Shown here piece by piece: positions 1 to 31,782 of a DNA stretch of 64,000 nucleotides. The notes under the pieces were generated by a model. The model was not told the origin of the DNA. It worked only from the letters and a program-made list of their open reading frames with translations, and made no database searches. This stretch comes from Physella acuta (lineage: Eukaryota; Mollusca; Gastropoda; Physidae): positions 298,555 to 362,554 of the forward strand of contig NW_026732269.1 in assembly GCF_028476545.1 (NCBI RefSeq), given 5' to 3'. Every line of letters begins with the position of its first letter. Position 1 is the stretch's first letter. Made by a program: the position numbers and the translations under genes.

Positions 1-1906
1 AACAAGTTTACTAGAACATAAAATAAAACTGACCAACACCAGAGCAATAAGAACGAAACCCTACTGCATACCATACGCTCGAAGAGAGCTTATGAAGAAA
101 GAGATGGACGAAATGGAGAGACTGGGAATAATAGAGAGGTCCGACTCCGACTTCAGCGCACCTGTAGTACTAGTTAAGAAAAAAGATGGGTCGACAAGGT
201 TCTGTGTAGACTATAAGAGACTTAACGCAGTCACAGTCCACGACGCGGAACCCATCCCAGATACAGATGAGCTGTTCGCTAAATTAAATAGGGCAAAATA
301 TTTTACTAAACTCGACCTCACAAAAGGGTATTGGCAGATCCCCATTCAAAATGACAGCAAAAAACTAACCGCATTTGTCACACCCTGGGGCCTATTTCAG
401 TTTAATTACCTGCCCTTTGGCCTATGCACGGCACCCGCCACATTCGCCAGATTAATGCGAGTCGTATTAAAAGACTTGGAAAATGTGGTGTCATTTTTTG
501 ATGACATCTGTATCTACAGCGAGACATGGGAGGAACACCTTATGGCAATAAAGGCGGTGTTCAATAGATTGAAGGACGCGGGCCTGACAGTAAGACCTGC
601 CAAATTAGAGCTAGGGTTTGAAAAAAATTAATTTCCTAGGGCACATAGTGGGGAGGGGGCTACTGACACCAGAGAGAAACAAGGTAAACAAAATCTTAAA
701 CGTAGCAATACCCACCACAAAGAAAGAGGTAAGATCATTAGTGGATCTTATAGGGTATTATGCTAAATTTATACCAGAATTCAGCGAGGCCAACGCAATA
801 CTGACAGACTTGTTAGCAAAGGGTAAACCTGAAAAGGTCGTGTGGTCAGATGAATGTAACCGTGCTTTAAGACTGGTCCAGAAACACTTGAACTCAGAAC
901 TATTTCTTATTTTACCTAATATTAATTAGCATTTTATCCTCAGGACCGACGCCTCGTCACGAGGTATCGGGGCAGCCTTGATGCAAATGAGAAATGGGGT
1001 CCTAAGACCAGTAAAATACATCAGTAGAAAACTCCAACCGAGAGAGACTCGGTACTCTACTATAGAAAGAGAGTGCCTAGCAATTGTCTGGGCCACAGGC
1101 AAACTAGCGTTGTATTTATACAACGCTAGCTTTGTACTGCAGACGGACCAGCGTGCTCTAAAATACCTTCATAAATGTAGGTTAAATAATGCCAGACTGA
1201 CACGCTGGTTCTTACTGCTACAGGAATATAAATTTACTATAGAACACATTCCGGGGAGAGATAATCTTCTAGCTGATTTTTTGTCAAGAAATTTTAGAGC
1301 GGGAGTCTGAGATGTAAATTGTAATTTAAACCACAGATTTGTTTGTTTTTTTTTCTGTTTTTTTTTCGGTTATTTTTACTCGGTTGTTTGTCTTGGATTC
1401 ATGTACAAAGAGATGTATAAATGCATTATTTATTTACTCTCCTCTTGGTGTAGTATACCTGTCGAATCATTTTTTTTGTTTGTTTTTTTAAATTATTTTA
1501 TTTATTTATTTATCTATTTTTTCTCTGTTTGTTTTCGCCCTCTAGGTTAACTTAGGATTTGGGGATTTAGTTAGTACTTGTAGTATGTACTACAAATACT
1601 TGGGTGGGGGGTAGTGTTACGGGTCAGTTGTAGGTTAGACTAGAATAGGATAGAATGATCTAGAATTAGGGGAGAGTGAGTGTGTGAGTTGAGTTTACCC
1701 TAGAATATTGTTAACCCCGGTGTGTTTGTGTATTGTTATCCCAAGGTCGAATGCGGTATAAAAGCTGGAGTGAATGGTTGTCAGGGGTTAGTTAGTTGGC
1801 AGGGTTAGGTCGAGGGCTATGTTGTAATGTGATATGTGAGACCTAATAAACGTATCGAACGTTAACCCGAGTCGTTCTTGAATTCGAATCTAACCCGGAC
1901 GTAACA
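1..1906 (+). mobile_element. Ty3/gypsy-type LTR retrotransposon, 3' part (fossil)
   Basis: The visible parts are a reverse transcriptase at about 0.1-0.9 kb (LDLTKGYWQIP, LPFGLCTAPATF, FFDDICIYS), an RNase H at about 0.94-1.3 kb (TDASSRGIGAAL, then a terminal ADFLSR), about 300 bp of non-coding DNA, a G-rich polypurine tract and the 3' LTR. The 5' end lies outside the window. The copy is broken, with about two breaks in pol. No integrase is seen between RNase H and the LTR, which resembles the Gmr1-like gypsy lineage where integrase precedes RT; this is inference from domain order. The 3' LTR abuts Helitron-like sequence, so the element probably inserted into a Helitron. Confidence 0.88.
1615..1906 (+). 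repeat. 3' LTR of the gypsy-type element
   Basis: 292 bp beginning TGTTACGGGT and ending ACGTAACA. It carries a TATA box (GGTATAAAAGC near 1752) and an AATAAA signal near 1844, and follows a GGGTGGGGGG polypurine tract. A solo LTR of the same family lies at 33760-34048 in the opposite orientation, which confirms both boundaries. Confidence 0.88.
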
Positions 1907-2615
1907 GTCACGCGCCTAAGAATATAGGATTGGTAAAGAATTGATGAAACCGTCATAATATATTTCGTCAGATTTTATTTGTCTTTTATGCATTGCTACA
2001 TCTTTAATTAAATCGCTTCAGATCTATGGGAAGTTGTTGAGAATACTACTAGGGAGGTTTCAGCGGGGAAAAAAACATTTTCAATTTCACACGGGCGGCG
2101 CCCCGGCAGAGTGCCATTTGGCACCCCGGTTTATCCCGTGAGTGCTGTGGCGCCCACGTTCGTTTTAAACAGTGCAATAGACTATTGATACAACCAAGCA
2201 TTAGACTCTTTCACTAAATTGAATCAGGCGCTTACGTCGAAGCCTACGTTAGTTTTAAGGAGCCTGGGACAGTTCGCTGAGACCCTACGGTATTGTAATC
2301 GGGGTCTCCCGAGAGCGCCCCTTTACATCCCTGACACCTGGGGGGGGGGGGGGTCACCGAAGTGTGTTCTACCTCAATATTAGTGTCATTTATTAATGTA
2401 CACTCAAGGCTTTCATGCGGTAGTGTAATTCAACTCGTGCTACGATAAATATGATCCAAGCGCAGACATTGTTTACATATAAATAACTCAGTTTTAGAAA
2501 ACTATGTCACACGTCTAAGAATATAGGACTGGTAACGCATGGATCAAACCCTTCTTATATATTTCGTCCGACCTTCTTCTATCACGGCGACAACGCGCGG
2601 GGACGGTAACGCTAG
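1907..2615 (+). mobile_element. Helitron relict (same family as 52711-54059)
   Basis: The right end has the Helitron 3' signature: a GC-rich inverted stretch (CGACAACGCGCGGGG), then CTAG at 2612-2615 followed by host T. The body near 1978-2100 matches the start of the full copy at 52711 (TTTATGC, then a match to GTTGAGAAT, then GGCGGCGCCCCGGCAG). The first 70 bases resemble the element's own 3' region again, so two damaged copies may be fused here. Confidence 0.7.
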
Positions 2616-2876
2616 TATTAAATATTTAGAAATAACCGCACCATTCATATAAACTGTATATTTGTGTATGTGCGAATAAAATGTGGTATTCTCTTTTTTA
2701 TCTTCATTTAAAATTGCTTTTTACCATGTCATAATAAACGTTTTAGAAAAGTGTTCAATTATTTTTATTATTTTCAAATTATAAAATTTACAATTCATAA
2801 ATGTTAAATTAAATTTATTTCAATTATCAGGACAAGTTTAATAATTTTTTTTTAAATCGAAAAATATAATTTTCAG

Positions 2877-23883
<21,007 letters not shown>

Positions 23884-24014
23884 CTGTACCTTGCAAAAAA
23901 TGTTATCAAGATGTAGTGCAAACGTTTCGCTGCTTTCATACAGTAATAGATTAAAATTATTGTAAAAGATATCCACTTAGTTCTATTTAGATTAAAAATA
24001 TTCTTAATTACAGC

Positions 24015-24715
24015 TTTTTACTTTCTCGTATATACGAAGTATAGAGAAAGTCTTGTAATCGTGCAAAAAAAAAAAATCGAGATTTTTGCAAATCTCGACG
24101 TTTTGCATCTCACTGATACGGAAAAACATAATTTTGCAATCTTGTCCGTATGTCTGTGTGTCTGTGTGTGTGTGTGTGCCTGTCTGTCTGTCTGTCCGTG
24201 TGTAAACACGATTACTTGAGAACCGTTACAGCTAGGTTGATGAAATTTCATATATAAGTATTTTATCAAAATCGTAAATCCGTATCAACTTTTGAGCGAT
24301 TTCCGATAACCGGAAGTGGTACTTTTCCTAATTTGAATTTTTCAAAAGCCTATAACTTGAGTACTATTTCAGATAGATAAATGAAATTTCACATGTAAGT
24401 AAAGGATCTAATTCTCTACCTTCTGTTAAATTTTGAGTAATTTCCGTTGACCGGAAGTAGTAATTTACGCTACTTCCGATTTCTCAAAAAACTAATGTAA
24501 ATTTTTAAAATACTAATAATATTGCGCACTATTATGCGCTTTTTTATTTGGCGTTCACTTGGTGTGCAATTAATTTGTCTACGAGATTTTATTCTATTTT
24601 TAAAACTTTAAGTATTTAAAATGGATTAAAAATCATGTCTATAGCCCGAGTTCCCATCCCCTGTTATTTTATATAAGAATATTCGAGAAAGTTTAGGGGA
24701 GATCACTCCCGGTTT
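24015..24715 (-). mobile_element. Family D element, full length, minus strand
   Basis: Reverse complement of the 12452 and 57990 copies: TTTTTACTTTCTCGTATATA at left, GGGGAGATCACTCCCGGTTT at right, and an internal TGTCTGTCTG microsatellite. Starts about 130 bp after the stop of the pseudokinase gene. Confidence 0.8.
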
Positions 24716-25509
24716 ATTTCTATTTATCTCTTTAGTTTTTATAGTTATATGTCGCTGTCAAAATTATTATGTTTTAAAAGTATCACAAGAATATAGCGCC
24801 TGAAGAGTTTTATGATGAATACCTCTGTCAAACTACAGTGACGTTATGGGGTCAGACGATAATCAACAAGAACCAATATTTGATGAAATAACGAAATTAC
24901 ATAGAAAGTTGGCAGTAGTTTAAACTGACATGTATAGGACTAATAGCTTTGCGTTAAGCATGTGTCGCATCTAACAGAATGTGTTATACGTTATTTTTAT
25001 GATATGCAGAAATAGGCCTACCTATAAGTTTTTTATTCTATGCTACATTATATTTGACTTGATAGAAAAATTTGATAAAAATCTACTTTTGGACTTGGTA
25101 CATATCTTTGACATAAGTCTTGGTAATAGAAAAATTCTATAAAAAAATATTTTTTTACTTTTATTTGTAAGAATTACTTGCCTTTTTGTAGATTCAGAGA
25201 AGATCGGTAATATTTTTATTTAACACGTTTTTATTAACTCAGCTTCGCGTGGATGTGTTTGTTGTTAAAATTGACATCGAAAATTAGCCCACTTCTGATT
25301 GCTCTATAGATCTGAAATTTGGCATGCAGGTTACTTTCGCCTAACAATTTCAGATGCAATCATAAAAACTAGCAATTAGAGACCGTAATTAGCTTAATTT
25401 AATTACGCCCAAAGGACCATAAAATTGAGGACATGATTTCTAAAGATACCGACAAGACTGGAGGCTTATAGACACAGTTACTTCGGCCCCAATCGATGTG
25501 AGCGCGCTG
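24716..25509. other. Non-coding AT-rich spacer
   Basis: No gene recognised. The 25235-25500 part (CAGCTTCGCGTGGATGTG, GATCTGAAATTTGGCATGCA) looks like a degraded interspersed repeat, but no second copy was found in the window. Confidence 0.4.
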
Positions 25510-25581
25510 GCCGTGATCGTATAGTGGTTAGTACTTCGCGTTGTGGCCGCGACAACCCAGGTTCGAATCCTGGTCGCTCAA
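25510..25581 (+). tRNA. tRNA-His(GTG)-like gene with altered acceptor stem
   Basis: 72 nt, close to animal tRNA-His: GCCGTGATCGTATAGTGG (A box), anticodon arm TCGCG-TTGTGGC-CGCGA (fully paired, anticodon GTG), T arm CCAGG-TTCGAAT-CCTGG (fully paired, B box), then a T7 run as Pol III terminator. The acceptor stem pairs at only four positions; three outer pairs (G-A, C-C, C-T) are mismatched. The 3' strand CGCTCA instead complements TGAGCG lying just upstream (25499-25504). Either a pseudogene or a rearranged copy. No SINE body follows it. Confidence 0.6.
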
Positions 25582-25725
25582 GATTTTTTTAGTCCGTGTA
25601 TTTATATACACTTAGTCAAGTCATACTTAATCAAGTCATTAGATAAAGTAGAAAATAAACTATATAAAAAACTTTTTTAAAAACCACGTTTTTCATGTGT
25701 AGCAACGGACTAAAAAGGAGAAAAT

Positions 25726-25960
25726 AAAATACTTAAAAAAAACTTTTTAAAAAACCACGTTTTTCTTGTGGACTAAAAAGTAGAAAATAACTATTTACAT
25801 ACATTTGATGACAAAAAACGTGGGTCGGGCAGATGGGTCGGGAAATTTGATGGTGAACGTACCCACGTTTTTTGTCATCCAATGTATGTAAATAGTTATT
25901 TTCTACTTTTTAGTCCACAAGAAAAACGTGGTTTTTTAAAAAGTTTTTTTTAAGTATTTT
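25726..25960. repeat. Long near-perfect inverted repeat (100-bp arms, 35-bp spacer)
   Basis: Left arm 25726-25825 and right arm 25861-25960 are reverse complements with about one mismatch (CATTTGATG versus CATTGGATG). The arms contain AAAAACCACGTTTTTCTTG and AACGTGGGT. An extra, diverged direct copy of the outer arm lies at about 25650-25725. No transposon termini were recognised. Confidence 0.9.
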
Positions 25961-27254
25961 ATATTCCACTGCTTTGACGACTGTTCTATATGTTTGACGG
26001 CTTCTTAAGTCATTCTTTCGTTGACTTATTTTTACTATCTTTGTAAAATATTGAAAACCATATATCATTAGAATATATAGGGCTCACAATTTTCGCTCTT
26101 GAATAAAAACCTGGTGATAACTCAAATCATTTTCCTGAAAATAAGACTATTTCTAACATGTTTTGATTACACTTCATTATGTTATGTTTAACTTTAACTT
26201 ATTTTGAAAATAGTAAAACTGTTCACCCTCGCTGATTTTAAAAACTGCATACTAAATATAAATGTTCTTTGTAGATGTATTACAATTGATGATTTTCTTG
26301 ACCTTTAATGGTTTAAGTTTATTTATTGTATATGATATAAAGAGGGTAGATTTTTTTAAAATGATTTTAATTAGTTTAGCTACATTTACTCAAGACTTAA
26401 ATTTTCGGAAATGTTATCTTAGACTAATTAGATTACTGACTATTTTTAATTGTGTATGCTGCTTCGTGCAGTTAGTTTTTTTTTAATTAAGTAACACGTT
26501 CATTTACTAAAATGTCTCAAACTACTACATCTTGATATTAATTTTTTAAGTAATAATTAAAATATATATTAAAACAAATATCAGAAAACTGGTTTTCTTT
26601 TTTGTTTTTGGAAGATAGGTATTGTTTTTTTTTAACTTAAGTGTTTTGGCAAAAGTAGTCATTTTGATTGTTTTAATATTTGTTTTTGTTTTTAATATCT
26701 TGAAAATTACCATACACTGTTTCTCTACATAGCACAATGTTTCGCAATTAGTTCTAATGACTATGCAACGATTGATGCTCTCTAAATAAATGTGATTTCC
26801 ATAAACAGCTTTCATAGTCACAGAAACAAATATAGTTTTGTTTTCTAGTTTGTGGAATGAAGGAGGTTGTTCTTAGTCATTATTTGCATGCCACAACCAT
26901 ATAGTCTAGCATAATTTTATAAATAAAGAGTTTAAAATTATGGCTAGATTTATGATAAGTGTAAAGGATAGAACAGGGGTTAGTTTAAAACTTTTGGTTT
27001 AAGCGTAAAAAAACCATAATTAGATTACTAGTTTGGCTATTAGAGTTTGACGATTTAGCAATTGGTTTACATAATATTGGCAAAATGTTTTTATTAAAAT
27101 GTATAAGAGAATAATTGAACAGTAAAAAAAACTGCATTAAAAAAATTCAGGATGATATAGTCAGGAATTTATTTCTTTTTTAAGTTATACAACTTTAAGG
27201 CAGTACTTTTGAAAGTTCGTTTTTAAAACTGATCAAAGTTGTAGCGGTACTAAC
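25961..27254. other. Non-coding AT-rich spacer
   Basis: No supported gene, RNA or repeat. Open frames at 26262-26486 and 26546-26821 are AT-rich and lack any domain or splice context. Confidence 0.5.
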
Positions 27255-27547
27255 TTACGCAGTTTTCATGAAATAGGCAACACCCGTAGGTAGCCTGGTA
27301 GCCAGGGTTGTGTTATACAGGATACAGATCTGACTGGCTGTGTAGGTGAGGAAGGCTGTACAAGTTGTGTACTGTGTACAGTAGAGGGCACATAGAGAGG
27401 TGGAGTCGACGTTGTACAGCAGGGCCAGGGCAGTGCTCTTATAATCCATCCTGTACCCGGCTTTAAACATGAACGTGTAGATGTTGGACTGGACAGGTAG
27501 ATCTTGGTACATGATGCCGGGGGTCGCTGTGTTGTAGCACGTGGCAC
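27255..27547 (-). CDS. PAN/Apple domain exon A (signal exon not found)
   Basis: 293-nt terminal exon: acceptor TTTACATTTCAG, phase 1 in, stop TAA at 27255. Encodes a PAN/Apple-type module, ATCYNTATPG... with SLCALYCTQYTTC and ILYNTT, giving C-x3-C-x5-C-x11-C plus an N-terminal Cys. Exon length and phase equal those at 33216 and 38270. PAN modules bind proteins or carbohydrates and are usually extracellular. No 76-nt signal exon was found between 27.6 and 33.2 kb, so it either uses a distant first exon (34.2 or 35.5 kb) or is an orphan. Confidence 0.75.
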
Positions 27548-27611
27548 CTGAAATGTAAAGGTAGGAAATGTTTACTGGATGTTCAAGTGTCTAACTGGAT
27601 CGAGTATTATG

Positions 27612-27882
27612 TCCGCTGAAACTCTGACAAGTCTTATACAAGTCTTATATCCGCTGCTGAAACTCTGACAAGTCTTATACAAGTCTTATGTCGGCTGCTG
27701 AAACTCTGACAAGTCTTATACAAGTCTTATGTCCGCTGCTGAAACTCTGACAAGTCTTATACAAGTCTTATGTCCGCTGCTGAAACTCTGACAAGTCTTA
27801 TACAAGTCTTATGTCCGCTGCTGAAACTCTGACAAGTCTTATACAAGTCTTATGTCCGCTGAAACTCTGACAAGTCTAATGT
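27612..27882. repeat. 41-bp minisatellite, about six copies
   Basis: Unit contains CTGAAACTCTGACAAGTC and TTATACAAGTCTTATGTCCG, itself holding a doubled ACAAGTCTTAT. Lies just upstream (minus-strand sense) of PAN exon A. Confidence 0.9.
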
Positions 27883-28392
27883 CTGTAGTCTTAGCGCCGC
27901 AAAAGTGGTTTAGACAGGCATTAGACATTTTTTCGATAATATGCATCCAATTCGGATTTTCTGTTTGATTGTTATGAATCATCGACAACAGCTCCTTACC
28001 AAGCTTTAAATCGCCTTGCTTTTTTAAAAATCTTTTTACAGTCGTGTATTTATTTTCAATTTACAGTTCCAAGTGTTTAGATATCACGGTCACAAAACTA
28101 TCCAAAAAATGTATGAGTGTATTATACCCTGTAAATCTATAAGAAAACGTATTTCGTCTTGCTTAAGTACGTGGATACGATGGATTATGTTCGTACACCG
28201 AAGCATCTATTCCTAACAATTGGACCCCTAAAACTTTGTTTCCCTGCTGGATATAGACTTGGTGGTCAGAAATATCAGCCACCGAAAATTGCGCACAAAA
28301 ACGATGCTAGCAGAGAATGACCACAAGTACATAGTAGCATAATAAGCTGGTCTCTTATCACACGTAATTTTCCGCTCTAATTATCTACAAAC
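27883..28392. other. Non-coding spacer
   Basis: No supported gene or recognised repeat. Confidence 0.4.
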
Positions 28393-28850
28393 AAATGTCA
28401 AGGCAGTGCTGCTCTATGGCTCGGAGACTTGGAGGGTCAAGAAGACAAATACTGATAAGCTACAGGCATTCGTAAACAAATGCCTACGACATATACTTAA
28501 AATAAGATGGCCAGACAAAATATCAAACAAAGACCTGTGGCAAATTTTAAAGCAACAGCCAATAGAGAAAGATATCAAGGCCCGTAAATGGGGATGGATC
28601 GGACACACATTAAGAAAAGAAGAAGAAAACATAGCAAGGAATGCAAATTAGACTGGAATCCCCAGGGAAAAAGGAGGGTGGGCCGGCCAAGGAAGACATG
28701 GAGAAGAACGTTTGAAGAAGAGGTGAAAACAGCTGGGCACACATGGGCACAGATAAAGGGGGGCAGCCCAAAACCGAGTCCGATGGAGATGTGTGGTTGC
28801 AGCCCTTTGCTCCCCGGGGGCCACAAAGGAAATGATGATGATGATGATAA
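28393..28850 (+). mobile_element. LINE (non-LTR retrotransposon) 3' fragment
   Basis: Encodes the C-terminal part of a LINE endonuclease-RT protein: NVKAVLLYGSETWRVKK, FVNKCLRHILKIRWPDKISN, KARKWGWIGHTLRKEE, then, one frame over, WNPQGKRRVGRPRKTWRRTF. One frameshift near 28645 separates the two parts. Ends in a (GAT)n tail typical of several LINE clades. It is 5'-truncated; the clade cannot be fixed from this fragment. The same 3' end recurs at about 61370-61440. Confidence 0.8.
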
Positions 28851-28984
28851 ATTATCTACAAGGGTTTTCCACAAAACCAGCACGTAAAACATTTCAGATT
28901 TTAGTAGTTACTAGAATACCCGTCATCCGTTGGATAACTGTGGGTTTCGGGGGTCATCCATCAAAAAACATAACGTCTGTCACT

Positions 28985-29268
28985 CAGAGGCATAGCGACC
29001 CTTCCCGGCGCCCGGGGACAAACTTTTCGATTTTAAAACCCCCCCCCCAAGATTTCGATTTTTCAACCCCCCCCCCCCCCCCCCCCCTCAAACTTTTGAT
29101 GTGCACCCCCCCCCCCCCCCACTCAAACTTTCGATTTGCACCCCCCTCAACCTTTCAATTTATTTTTCCAAACCATTTTGGCGCCCCAACATATGTCCCC
29201 CCCTTCCCCCCCCCCCCCCGCCTCCCCTCCCGCCCCCCCCCCCCGCCCCCCTCCTCGCTACGCTACTG
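28985..29268. mobile_element. hAT-type MITE with poly-C core
   Basis: Starts CAGAGGCATAGCGACCC and ends TCGCTACGCTACTG, the TIRs of the copy at 12068 with changes. Flanks CTGTCACT and GTGTCACT (two bases beyond the end) look like a mutated 8-bp duplication. The interior is several long C runs separated by AAACTTTCGATTTGCA lines. Confidence 0.75.
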
Positions 29269-29344
29269 CAGTGTCACTTATCGTCACAAAAAACAGACCC
29301 CACATTCAAAAAAATGTTTCTTATCTTTTAAAAACACCGTAAAC

Positions 29345-29560
29345 ACCGATTTCGGACTATCCCTTCATATACTGACGTCACATGTGACCTACTCAACTCT
29401 ACTTCACCTGCCCAGTGTCCCGCCAAGTCTCTGACAACATGTTTTTATCGTTTAAAAAACGATTCCAACCGAGCATGTCTCTGACCACACTATCCTTTCA
29501 TATGCTTAGGACAAAGAAACAGATGAACTCTACTTCACCTGCCCTGTATCCTGCCAAGTT
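29345..29560 (+). mobile_element. SINE family 1 3' fragments (two)
   Basis: CTTCATATACTGACGTCAC...CTCTACTTCACCTGCCC and CTTTCATATGCTTAGGAC...CTCTACTTCACCTGCCC are two copies of the SINE 1 3' region in tandem. Confidence 0.65.
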
Positions 29561-29589
29561 CAGATAGGCAACTTTATCATTCAAATCTA

Positions 29590-30010
29590 AAAAAAAAAAT
29601 TGAAAAAAAAAATCATTCACATATTGGTCTAGAACCTGTGCCACCCGCATGAGAGCGGACTACGCTACCAACTTAGCTATTTACTCGTGACGTCACAAAT
29701 GAATTTTTATACTATACTTTTGAGTCTCCGCGCATAGATCTAGATCTAAGTCTAGTAGTAAAATCTAGTAACTTTCAAATTAAATTTTATCTTAAATTAG
29801 CCAAACAAAGATTTATATAAAATAATTAAGGCCTGAAATAGATTCTAGATGTATTAAGGCCTGAAATAGATTCTAGATGTAGAATTTACATTAAGTCTAG
29901 ATCTAGAATTTACATTGAGTCTAGTGACCTAGATCTAGGCTAGATCTAGATCTAGGCTAGATTCATAACTTTCCTTCGACAGCTGATCTTTAGATCTAGA
30001 GAAATTTATC
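29590..30010 (-). repeat. Family F repeat, minus strand
   Basis: Reverse-complement match to 5926-6370: tRNA-like segment (minus strand TAGCTAAGTTGGTAGCG and CAGGTTCTAGACC), shared TTAAATTTTATCTTAAATTAGCC region, and clustered TCTAGATCTAG motifs at 29735-29990. Confidence 0.55.
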
Positions 30011-30620
30011 GTAAAACTAAATGAAAAAGACAGTTGAAAATTGATATAAGTGTTGGAACGTAATAAATACAGCAAACGGACGTATTGTTAAAGTTATGAC
30101 CGACAGAAAATTAGATTTAGAACGCGCTAAACTTTTGAATGGGAACACAATTTTCTTCGATAGACGCCGCCATTTTATTGTACTAAAGAGTAAACAAAAA
30201 CCTGTGACGTCACGGTCCCGCCGAGTGTAGTGGTCGTTCTAAACTTTTTTAAAAAATAGGGTTACTCTACGTATGAATAAATCAATAAATTAATTAACGT
30301 CTTTAAATAAATTTGTGATTAACAGTCTGTCTGCATTAAAAAATTATTCTCTACCTACATACTATTTTACAGCTCTCCAGATAGAGTAGAACATATCACA
30401 ATACTCGATCGGACAAATAAAAAAAAAACAAATAAATATTCAAACATGTAAACAAACTTGACTTTTAGTAGTATTAGATAGATAGATAGATAGATAGATA
30501 GATGTCATTGTGAAAAAAAGTTGTGCTAGAAGTTCTCCTACAGGTTATCATAGATATATAATAGTTTACTGACTACTGATTACAAACACAAAAACCATTT
30601 AGATTTCAGAGAAGTTATTG
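30011..30620. other. Non-coding spacer with short (GATA)n
   Basis: No gene recognised; (AGAT)n at 30474-30503. Confidence 0.5.
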
Positions 30621-30624
30621 AACT

Positions 30625-30685
30625 CTACATATGTTGGTCATGTGATTGCACGCTCTACCGCTAGACCACGCCACCCCTACACACA
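30625..30685 (-). mobile_element. SINE head fragment
   Basis: On the minus strand GGGGTGGCGTGGTCTAGCGG and TAGAGCGTGCAATCACATGA are a SINE 1-type tRNA head with an A box; the body is missing. It ends 10 bp before the Helitron pair. Confidence 0.6.
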
Positions 30686-30694
30686 CATAATATA

Positions 30695-31782
30695 CTAGCT
30701 GCATCCCGTGCTCCGCCACGGTAAATCTTTTTTAAATGTACCAACTTGGGAACAGAACAAAACTAAATACAACACAAACGAACGCAAAGAAAAAATAAAA
30801 ACGAAAAAACAAACACAACACTCAACATAAACTCAATTTAAATGTAATCATAAAGGCATATTGCTCAAGTCTATCCCGTAGCGCCAAATCGCGCCCTTTC
30901 CGAGCGCCGGCGGAAAATTTCGATTTACACCCTCCCACCTCCCTCAAACTTTCGATTTCCACCCTCCCCCCCCCCCCTCTTGCTACGCCTCTGTTATAAA
31001 ACCCCTAGCTTTTCCGCAAATAAATTAAAGGCAGTATTTAGAATATCCGTGTTTTACCGACCATATTGCACTTTATAAATTCATGCATTTTGTTCAGTAC
31101 TTTTAAAAATTTACAATAAAGTTTCATGACTAAAACCATTGCGCACCTAATGAACGTGATGACTTAATATAGTAATGGAGAATAGTTGATTAAAAATTAT
31201 AATTAGTAAACAGTTCATTCAGTGAGTAAAATAAATTAAAAGATAGCCTTTTATCAATCAATGCTAATAATAATATTCCAACAATAATATTGGCCTACTC
31301 TTACACGTCTGCATAATTTGCATTCACATTTTGCTAATTATATTATTCCAACAATTATCCCGTCTTGCAGATTTTTCATTCACATTTTTAGCGTGAGTTC
31401 AATTTATCTTTGAATTACCTCCATTGGCAAAATTACTAAGCAGTTTAATTAGATTTTTCTACCGTACTGTTATTATGTTATTAATATGTATCCACTTTTT
31501 CTGGGAATATTAACGAAAACGATATTTGACATTGATCCTTTTAATATGTTTTAGCAATGTGCGTGTATTTAATATTCTCTTTACGTTATGCAAAATTGTA
31601 CAAACAGTGGAAATTATAAAATAGCTCTATGTCGTTATATAAGCAAACCCAACTCTTTTACCTTATAATAAGACACTGCGGTGCACTGAAAAGCACAGCA
31701 TGGTGCGTAGTTTACTTTTATAGTCCCAAAATCTATAGCGATGACGGACGGAAGGACAGACACAGCCCGCTTATATCATAGA
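30695..31782 (-). mobile_element. Helitron family B, distal copy of a head-to-tail pair
   Basis: Minus-strand element: 5' TCTATGATATAAGCGGGCTG at 31782, 3' end with hairpin CCGTG-GCGGAG-CACGG, then GATGCAG and CTAG at 30698-30695, host T beyond. 1088 bp, no coding capacity. Its 5' TC directly touches the CTAG of the next copy. Confidence 0.85.

Noticed and set aside
28575-28892. 105-codon minus-strand frame over the LINE fragment
   Set aside because: Shadow of the LINE coding strand.
29101-29434. Proline-rich frames
   Set aside because: Translations of the poly-C interior of an hAT MITE.
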